Shown in pieces: positions 6,846-11,063 of a DNA stretch of 11,063 nucleotides. The position numbers and the translations under genes were made by a program. Each line of letters begins with the position of its first letter. The stretch's first letter is position 1. The stretch is from Halobacteria archaeon (GTDB taxonomy: Archaea > Halobacteriota > Syntropharchaeia > Alkanophagales > Methanospirareceae), in assembly GCA_029932715.1 (NCBI GenBank), contig JAOZPO010000032.1, forward strand, positions 1-11,063, read 5' to 3'. Under the pieces are notes generated by a model, which saw only the letters and a list, made by a program, of their open reading frames with translations, searched no databases and was not told the origin of the DNA.

Positions 6846-8068
6846 AACTCCGCAGGGTCGGTTATACGTCCGGTAATAGCCGAAGCTGCAACCACTGCCG
6901 GATTTGCTAAGTAAACCTCCGAATCCTTGTGCCCCATCCTACCGACAAAGTTCCGGTTCGTTGTGCTTACGCATCGTTCGCCACTGGCGAGCACGCCCAA
7001 ATAGCCACCTAAGCAAGCCCCGCAGGTGGCACCACAGACAAAAGCATCAGCTTCGAGGAATATCATGATTAAACCTTCTTCTATCGCCTGCTTGAATATC
7101 CTCTCACTTGCAGGTGTCACAATCATCCGCACGTCAGAATTCACCTTTTTACCTTTCAATATCGCCGCAGCCACTCTTAAATCTTCTATTCTACCGTTTG
7201 TGCAAGACCCTAAATACGCCTGGTCAATAGTAACGTCCAGTTCGCTTGCCGGCACGGTATTATCAGGCGTGAAGGGTTTGGCAACTGTTGGTACAATAGT
7301 CGAAGCATCATACTCGAATACTTCCTCGTAGTCGCTATCCTTATCAGCATAAACCGGTTTATATGTGCCTCGTACCCTACCATTAAGGAACTCAAAGACC
7401 TTATCATCTGGTGGTATGATTCCTGCTTTTGCTCCTGCTTCTATCGCCATGTTCGAGATCGTTATCCTGTCAGAAAGCCCCAAATTGGTTATCACGGTAC
7501 CATAAAACTCTTGCGATTTGTATAACGAGCCGGAAACGCCTATGTCGCCGATGATATGCAAGATTATGTCCTTACCCATTACGTATCTGTTCAACTCACC
7601 ATCAACAATAAACTTCTGGGTCACCGGAACCTTAAACCACAACCTACCGGTAGCCATAGCCGCTGCTGCCTCCGTGGACCCGACTCCGGTAGAAAAAGCG
7701 CCCAAAGCGCCATAAGAGCACGTATGTGAATCCGCACCGATTATCAACCTTCCAGGTGCTGCAAATCCGTCTTCTATCATTACCTGATGGCATACTCCAC
7801 CTTTGCCTATCTCGTAATAGTTCGTAATGCCGTATCTTCGTGCATAGTTACGTAATGCCTTCGCCTGTTCTGCAGAAGCCACATCCTTGTTCGGCACGTA
7901 ATGGTCTTGCACCACGACCACCTTCTCCTGCTTCATCGCTCGTCCCAGTTCCTCGAATACCTCGAACGCAGGCACGCCGGTCACATCGTTCACCATTACG
8001 TAGTCCACTTCACGTTCCACGATCTCACCTGCCTTTCCAGTCAGTATCTTTTCCGCTATCGTTGCCAT
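6842..8068 (-). CDS. leuC: 3-isopropylmalate dehydratase / homoaconitase large subunit
   Basis: This is the large subunit of an aconitase-family 4Fe-4S hydro-lyase, acting in leucine synthesis (isopropylmalate isomerase) or in 2-oxoacid chain elongation (homoaconitase, coenzyme B route in methanogens). The length of 408 aa fits the archaeal type. Visible motifs are VVVQDHYVPNKD, GADSHTCSYGALGAFSTGVG, the first cluster cysteine in YLGSCTNGRIEDLR (Cys289) and the pair TCGACLGG (Cys349, Cys352), with an extra Cys345 just before. The usual NP before the CxxC pair is replaced by GA. The C-terminus RITDPAEL is complete. The small subunit (leuD/hacB), which decides specificity through its YLRT/YLVY-type loop, is not in the window, so the exact substrate is open. 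ATG 8068 has only an A-rich leader. A TTTATTC box about 40 bases upstream (minus strand) could be its own promoter. A small unknown gene precedes it on the same strand with a 69-base gap. Confidence 0.93.
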   Translation of the reverse strand: MATIAEKILTGKAGEIVEREVDYVMVNDVTGVPAFEVFEELGRAMKQEKVVVVQDHYVPNKDVASAEQAKALRNYARRYGITNYYEIGKGGVCHQVMIEDGFAAPGRLIIGADSHTCSYGALGAFSTGVGSTEAAAAMATGRLWFKVPVTQKFIVDGELNRYVMGKDIILHIIGDIGVSGSLYKSQEFYGTVITNLGLSDRITISNMAIEAGAKAGIIPPDDKVFEFLNGRVRGTYKPVYADKDSDYEEVFEYDASTIVPTVAKPFTPDNTVPASELDVTIDQAYLGSCTNGRIEDLRVAAAILKGKKVNSDVRMIVTPASERIFKQAIEEGLIMIFLEADAFVCGATCGACLGGYLGVLASGERCVSTTNRNFVGRMGHKDSEVYLANPAVVAASAITGRITDPAEL

Positions 8069-8137
8069 TTTTCTTTTTTTGTGCCTTTTTCGTTTAGAAT
8101 AGTTCTTAGAATAAATTTTTCCGCCACGTATGCGTCA

Positions 8138-8380
8138 TTACAATATCTTCTCCAGTAAGCCATGCACAACAGCCAGCGGTATCTCAACTGCTCCTGCCAG
8201 TGCATTCATTGCTACCCATGAGTTTAAAGCAGTACAAAATGTTAATATCTCACCAGCATCAAGTGTTCTCTCGATTAACGCAGCGATAACCTCTTCTGAG
8301 TTGGTAATTCTTATTCCGTACACGGTTTCGATCACGTTTATTTGTGATTTCGCCTCTGATTTGGCTTGTTCGGGATTCAT
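8138..8380 (-). CDS. Small protein of unknown function (80 aa)
   Basis: I do not recognise this protein. It runs from MNPEQAKSEAKSQINVIETV through ITNSEEVIAALIERTLDAGE and LNSWVAMNALAGAVEIP to HGLLEKIL. It is predicted mostly helical: an acidic, amphipathic N-terminal half and a more hydrophobic C-terminal half that is too broken for a clear membrane helix. ATG 8380 is chosen over the TTG at 8470 because a TATA box on the minus strand lies 29-30 bases upstream, which places the transcription start almost at the ATG, and because the extra 30 residues look non-coding. No Shine-Dalgarno sequence is present, as expected for a leaderless archaeal message. It is followed 69 bases later by leuC on the same strand, so co-transcription is possible. 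Whether it has homologues is unknown to me. Confidence 0.6.
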   Translation of the reverse strand: MNPEQAKSEAKSQINVIETVYGIRITNSEEVIAALIERTLDAGEILTFCTALNSWVAMNALAGAVEIPLAVVHGLLEKIL

Positions 8381-8417
8381 GTATAATTTGTAAAACGTAT
8401 CAGAACTATAAACCTTT
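8381..8417 (-). promoter_or_regulatory. Archaeal promoter for the 80-aa gene
   Basis: On the minus strand CGAAAAAGG (BRE-like) is followed by TTTATA (8412-8407). The TATA centre is 29-30 bases from the ATG at 8380, and transcription normally begins about 26 bases downstream, so the leader would be 3-4 bases or absent. This supports the short start for the gene. Confidence 0.5.
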
Positions 8418-8683
8418 TTCGTTTTGCAACTGATTTTTTGTGTGAATGTAAAGATTTTAGCCCCATCCAAAACGACTTTGTTACCGATAAATGCCGTATT
8501 CTCTACTTCACACAGTGTGGCTTGTCATAAGAGAAAGCCAGGGTGAGTTGTATGGAATTCAACACATAAATTCTTATGTTTTTAAGTACTTATTTTAGGT
8601 ACAGGCTAATTACACATTATCGTTTTGGTTGGAAAAAAAACCAGAGGCGAAATAATATTTGGGCATGCGACAAGAATAGTAAA
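8418..8683. other. Divergent intergenic region with small palindromes
   Basis: This region lies between the minus-strand 80-aa gene and cdhD, and I see no gene in it. Small symmetric sequences are present: CACACAGTGTG (8509-8519), TGGCTT (8518-8523) with AAGCCA (8535-8540), and TAAGTACTTA (8583-8592). A 13-base sequence, TACAGGCTAATTA (8600-8612), also occurs at 1930-1942. Any of these could be control sites for cdhD, but each is short enough to be chance. Confidence 0.35.
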
Positions 8684-8691
8684 GATATATT
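8684..8691 (+). promoter_or_regulatory. TATA box for cdhD
   Basis: GATATATT, preceded by the A-rich GTAAA, lies about 36 bases before the cdhD ATG. Transcription would start near 8713-8716, giving a leader of about 10 bases. No strong Shine-Dalgarno sequence is seen (only GAAAG next to the ATG). The call rests on sequence and spacing only. Confidence 0.45.
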
Positions 8692-8723
8692 AAGAGAAAG
8701 AGCAATTAATAAATTTACGAAAG

Positions 8724-9968
8724 ATGCCGAAGGAAGTAACCATAGCAGATATAATGAGGGTATTAGAAGAATACGATGTGGTGGAGCTGGACGATGTTAG
8801 AATAGAAGGTGATGTGGAGATAGAATTATCAACGGGTGTAGCAGTTCCTCCTTCGCTAATCAATGCGCTACAATCTTCGATCGGGGTGCAGGTGAGCCCC
8901 GAAGTTACGGCAGGGGAAAGGATAGAGAATTTAGTAGAGGCGAAGTTTGAGGTTGCGAAAGCTGAGTGGAACGGGCAGATAGAAGAAGTTACTATCGGTG
9001 CTTCGTCCTCTGACGGAGGCACGCGGGAGAAGACCGTAACGATAGGAGGCGAGAAATCATTACCATTTTATAATTTCGACTATCAGATGCCACATCCGCC
9101 GGTGATTACCGTTGATTGCTTTGATATTTCTATTCCGCTTGCGAAAGCAGTCAGAGGGCATTACCAGGATGTAATGGAAGACCCGGGAGAATGGGCGAAG
9201 AAGAACGTGCATGAATTCGGTGCTGATATGGTCACGATACACCTGATAAGCACGGACCCTTTGATAAAAGATACGCCAGCAAGAGAAGCGGCAAAAACAG
9301 TGGAGGAAGTACTGCAAGCGGTAAAGGTCCCTATTGTCATTGGCGGCTCGGGCAATCCGGATAAAGACCCGGAGGTACTGGAAGCTGCTGCGGAAGCAGC
9401 GGAAGGCGAGAGATGTTTGATTGCTTCTGCGAACCTGAACATGGACTATGAGCGGATAGCGAAAGCGGCGCAGGATTACGGACACGTTATCCTATCGTGG
9501 ACTCAACTGGACATAAATGCGCAAAAGACTCTGAACCGGTATTTATTCAAATTAGGAGTGCCACGTGGAGATATAGTTATAGACCCGACAACTGCTGCGC
9601 TTGGCTATGGCCTGGATTACGCATTTACGAATATAGAGCGGATGCGGATATCTGCGTTACGGGGCGATGCGGATTTGGCGTTCCCCATCTCCTGTGGTAT
9701 AACTAACGCATGGGGTGCGAGAGAGGCATGGATGAAGTATTCACCGATTAGAGAGGATTCTGATTGGGGTCCGGCAGTGAATAGAGGTCCTATATATGAG
9801 ATTATGACTGGATTGACGTTAGGGATAGCAGGTGGTGATATGTTCATGATGATGCACCCGGAAGCAGCGAGTGCAGTCAAACGCGTGACACAAATGCTTT
9901 TTGGGTCGGAGGAGACAGCAGATAAAGAGATAATGATTAAAGACTGGGTGAAATGGAAGTGCAAGTAG
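8724..9968 (+). CDS. cdhD: Acetyl-CoA decarbonylase/synthase delta subunit (corrinoid protein)
   Basis: With the gamma subunit (CdhE) this forms the corrinoid iron-sulfur protein that passes a methyl group between tetrahydro(sarcina/methano)pterin and the acetyl-CoA synthase site, in the cytosolic CODH/ACS complex. The 414 aa fit the archaeal delta subunit. An N-terminal acidic domain (IEGDVEIEL) leads to NGQIEEVTIGASSSDGGTRE, then the TIM-barrel with GEKSLPFYNFD, GEWAKKNVHEFGADMVTIHL, STDPLIKDTPAREAAKTVEE, VIGGSGNPDKDPEVLEAAAE, SWTQLDINAQKTLNR, IDPTTAALGYGLDYAFTNIE and GITNAWGAREAWM. ATG 8724 keeps the conserved N-terminus. Such genes usually sit with cdhABC and cdhE; here none of these neighbours is present. 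The gene is intact, and the product can be inferred with high confidence. Confidence 0.97.
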   Translation: MPKEVTIADIMRVLEEYDVVELDDVRIEGDVEIELSTGVAVPPSLINALQSSIGVQVSPEVTAGERIENLVEAKFEVAKAEWNGQIEEVTIGASSSDGGTREKTVTIGGEKSLPFYNFDYQMPHPPVITVDCFDISIPLAKAVRGHYQDVMEDPGEWAKKNVHEFGADMVTIHLISTDPLIKDTPAREAAKTVEEVLQAVKVPIVIGGSGNPDKDPEVLEAAAEAAEGERCLIASANLNMDYERIAKAAQDYGHVILSWTQLDINAQKTLNRYLFKLGVPRGDIVIDPTTAALGYGLDYAFTNIERMRISALRGDADLAFPISCGITNAWGAREAWMKYSPIREDSDWGPAVNRGPIYEIMTGLTLGIAGGDMFMMMHPEAASAVKRVTQMLFGSEETADKEIMIKDWVKWKCK

Positions 9969-9970
9969 GG

Positions 9971-9990
9971 ACGCCAAGCACACAGAGGCA
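9971..9990. repeat. CACAGAG-type element fragment
   Basis: Two bases after the cdhD stop, ACGCCAAGCACACAGAGGCA resembles one arm of the CACAGAG intergenic elements and has no facing arm nearby. It is a small remnant and could be chance. Confidence 0.3.
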
Positions 9991-10013
9991 TCAGAAAAAC
10001 TAAGCACGAGTTA

Positions 10014-10030
10014 ATTTGACAATGTCAAAT
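10014..10030. repeat. Interrupted palindrome after cdhD
   Basis: ATTTGACAATGTCAAAT is a perfect 8-bp inverted repeat around a single A. No T-run follows, so it looks more like a protein binding site than a terminator. It may have been the operator of the nucleotidyltransferase/HEPN pair whose remains start about 20-35 bases downstream. That is inference. Confidence 0.4.
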
Positions 10031-10049
10031 AAAAGCACGCAGGATAGAG

Positions 10050-10202
10050 ATGGTAAGGCTGAGGCGAATTTTGAGACCTTTGCGGATACCTGTTGACATC
10101 ATTGTAGTAAGCGAACAGGTATTCAACGATTGGGCAGATACACCGGGTACGGTAATCTACGAAGCTGCCCTGGAAGGGAGGATATTGTATGAAACATCAT
10201 GA
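10050..10202 (+). pseudogene. MNT-type nucleotidyltransferase (antitoxin) C-terminal remnant
   Basis: One frame reads RLRRILRPLRIPVDIIVVSE followed by QVFNDWADTPGTVIYEAALE and GRILYETS, then a stop at 10200-10202. This is the C-terminal part of a small MNT-domain nucleotidyltransferase, the partner of HEPN toxins, which modifies the toxin or acts in a prokaryotic NT/HEPN pair. The N-terminal half with the catalytic GS...DxD motif is absent: upstream in this frame there is only a short run to a TGA at about 10017-10019. About 50 codons remain from the ATG at 10050. The stop overlaps the following HEPN start region, the normal arrangement for these pairs. Without the catalytic motif it should be inactive. 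Confidence 0.7.
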
Positions 10203-10230
10203 AAAGGCTTTGTTACTATTGGAAAGCTGA
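10189..10230 (+). pseudogene. Truncated HEPN-domain toxin start (13 codons)
   Basis: ATG 10189 overlaps the nucleotidyltransferase tail and reads [13 protein letters not shown], then TGA (10228-10230). This is the usual opening of a small HEPN protein (an amphipathic helix rich in Leu and Lys), cut after 13 codons. GGGAGG (10176-10181) upstream would be its ribosome binding site. The remaining HEPN domain, with its RxxxxH active site, is gone. The cut coincides with the end of an opposing GxxExxY fragment, which suggests a recombination joint at about 10218-10228. Confidence 0.6.
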
Positions 10231-10314
10231 TTCCAAAAATCCAGGTCCTAGAACCTTATGTACTTCAATTGCTGCACCTATAATCTTTATTGATATTTCA
10301 TTCTCTTTCATCAT
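10216..10314 (-). pseudogene. GxxExxY protein N-terminal fragment (PD-(D/E)XK superfamily)
   Basis: On the minus strand ATG 10314 opens [20 protein letters not shown], then [12 protein letters not shown] and a stop at 10216-10218 (32 aa). [19 protein letters not shown] is the conserved start of GxxExxY proteins, a roughly 125-aa family linked to the PD-(D/E)XK nuclease fold (PDDEXK_3-like) and often found as solitary mobile-type genes. Only the first quarter remains, and Phe stands where the family has Tyr (ESAYQ/ESVYE). The catalytic acidic residues are lost. The break falls at the same place as the end of the HEPN fragment. The upstream leader keeps the typical GCAAAG repeats. Confidence 0.7.
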
Positions 10315-10323
10315 TTCTCTTTT

Positions 10324-10360
10324 CTTTGCGTGCTTTGCAACTACTCTGAGAACTTTGCGG
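10324..10360. repeat. CGCAAAG leader repeats
   Basis: Three copies of the CTTTGCG motif occur: 10324-10330, 10333-10339 (CTTTGCA) and 10353-10360 (CTTTGCGG). On the minus strand this reads CCGCAAAG...GCAAAG...CGCAAAG just before the ATG of the GxxExxY fragment. I recall such leader repeats as frequent near GxxExxY genes and in intergenic elements; the function is unknown. Confidence 0.45.
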
Positions 10361-10404
10361 TTAAATTATAGAAAGCAACTTCTAATAAGTATAGCAGGAG
10401 AAAA

Positions 10405-10926
10405 ATGAAAAGAATAAAAGAAATACCTGACTTCGACAGACCGGGGGAGAACTTAGCTAAAAAAGGACCACGGGCTCTTTCCGATGTTGAATTAATTGCG
10501 ATTATTATAGGGCGGTGTGTTCCTGGTAGAGACGTTCTCCAAATAGCCACAGAGGTTGCTAAAACTTTAAAGACTGATGTCTTACCGCTCGTGTCAGATA
10601 TAATAAACAAGAAGCAGGATTGTTTTGTTTGTATATCTCTAAATGGAGCAGGTGAAGTAGTTGGAAACCGGATAGTAACTGTTGGATTGGTCAACCATAG
10701 CCTTGTTCATCCAAGGTAAGTTTTCGCCGATGCGATAACGGACCGTGCAGCATCAGTAATTCTTGTGCATAATCATCCTTCTGGCACTTTAGAGCCCAGC
10801 AAGCGGGATATTCTAATGACAAAGCAACTCGTTGAAGCAGGAGCGATTTTGGGCATTAAGGTGTTGGATCATCTTATTGTATTAAAGAAGGGGCATTTGA
10901 GTATGAAAGAGAAGGGGTTGTTATGA
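10405..10926 (+). pseudogene. radC: RadC-family JAB-domain protein, broken
   Basis: This is a RadC/UPF0758 protein, a JAMM-type metalloenzyme-like family associated with mobile elements. The start is clear: AGGAG (10396-10400) lies 4 bases before the ATG, followed by KRIKEIPDFDRP...LAKKGPRALSDVELIAIIIG. At about residue 56 (nt about 10572) the reading passes straight into the JAB part (DVLPLVSDIINKKQDCF, NRIVTVGLVNHSLVHPR), so roughly 45-50 residues holding the helix-hairpin-helix are missing compared with the usual 220-230 aa. A TAA at 10717-10719 sits where the family has Glu (HPR-E-VFADAI). The frame continues intact past it with VFADAITDRAASVILVHNHP and the JAMM residues His (10768), His (10774) and Asp (10807), ending at TGA 10924-10926. 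Internal deletion plus nonsense makes it a pseudogene; an assembly error could explain only the stop. Confidence 0.85.
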
Positions 10927-10955
10927 CCTTTCTCTCTTCTTCACCTTCTTATCGC

Positions 10956-10979
10956 AACTTTGAAGAGAAGTTTCTTTTT
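10956..10979 (+). terminator. Weak hairpin and T-run after radC
   Basis: AACTT (10956-10960) pairs with AAGTT (10968-10972), followed by the T-rich TTTCTTTTTA (10971-10980). The stem is only 5 bp, but an oligo-T tract is often enough in archaea. It lies between the convergent radC relic and the minus-strand gene end. Confidence 0.35.
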
Positions 10980-11063
10980 ACGATGTCAATATCTCCTCAA
11001 ACAAATCAGCCTCCAGTTCATGCAACATTGGTATCCCGGTGACTTCAGATGCGAGCTTGCTCA
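10978..11063 (-). CDS. 3' end of an unidentified gene, cut by window edge
   Basis: The minus-strand frame enters from the right edge and reads SKLASEVTGIPMLHELEADL then FEEILTS, with a TAA stop at 10978-10980. Only 28 codons are visible. The other two minus-strand frames hit stops early, and the amphipathic, acidic C-terminus looks protein-like. I do not recognise the family. It converges on the radC relic with about 50 bases between. Confidence 0.5.
   Translation of the reverse strand, partial: SKLASEVTGIPMLHELEADLFEEILTS

Noticed and set aside
10717..10719. Recoded stop codon in radC
   Set aside because: The codon is TAA, not the TAG used for pyrrolysine or the TGA used for selenocysteine in archaea, and the gene also has an internal deletion, so simple decay explains it better.
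1..11063. CRISPR arrays, tRNA or rRNA genes, intact transposases, complete defence system
   Set aside because: I scanned the intergenic stretches and found no regularly spaced repeats, no tRNA-like cloverleaf or T-loop motif, and no transposase frame.

Overview
The window looks like a chromosomal segment of an archaeon from the methanogen or anaerobic methane/alkane-oxidiser branch, for example the ANME-1/Syntrophoarchaeia/Methanosarcinia side. The reasons are an archaeal-type corrinoid subunit of acetyl-CoA decarbonylase/synthase (cdhD), an archaeal-type DnaK without the long Gram-negative insertion, an archaeal ATPase_2-family P-loop protein, archaeal TyrA and LeuC/HacA-like enzymes, and fragments of a surface domain that I associate with these lineages. 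Promoters look archaeal (AT-rich TATA boxes, at least one probably leaderless gene). The lineage call is an inference from remembered protein families, not from a search.

Layout. 1-1835: dnaK, missing only its extreme N-terminus, ended by a 13-bp inverted repeat. 2147-3367: a DUF362 protein with a cysteine-rich C-terminus. 3368-3980: a gene-poor stretch with a decayed minus-strand surface-protein relic, its terminator and a half copy of a CACAGA-type intergenic element. 3981-5012: an archaeal P-loop ATPase. 5123-5194: a palindromic element and a tyrA promoter region. 5231-6178: tyrA (prephenate dehydrogenase). 6179-6450: a structured, apparently non-coding block that begins one base after the tyrA stop codon and resembles the 5' domain of a group II intron. 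6534-6845 (minus): the C-terminal half of a surface domain, overlapping the end of leuC. 6842-8068 (minus): leuC/hacA-type dehydratase large subunit. 8138-8380 (minus): an unknown 80-aa protein, probably leaderless. 8724-9968: cdhD, standing alone. 9969-10926: a graveyard holding an MNT nucleotidyltransferase tail, a 13-codon HEPN start, an oppositely oriented GxxExxY fragment, and a radC pseudogene with an internal deletion and a nonsense codon. 10978-11063 (minus): the 3' end of an unidentified gene.

How the parts relate. Housekeeping metabolism (aromatic amino-acid synthesis, a branched-chain or 2-oxoacid-elongation isomerase, acetyl-CoA/one-carbon metabolism, protein folding) lies as single genes rather than operons, with the gaps filled by broken accessory genes and small palindromic repeats. 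I see no CRISPR array, tRNA, rRNA or intact transposase, and no complete new multi-gene system. The most unusual material is the remnants: the intron-like block at the tyrA stop, two separate halves of the same surface-domain family, and the toxin-antitoxin/GxxExxY junction.
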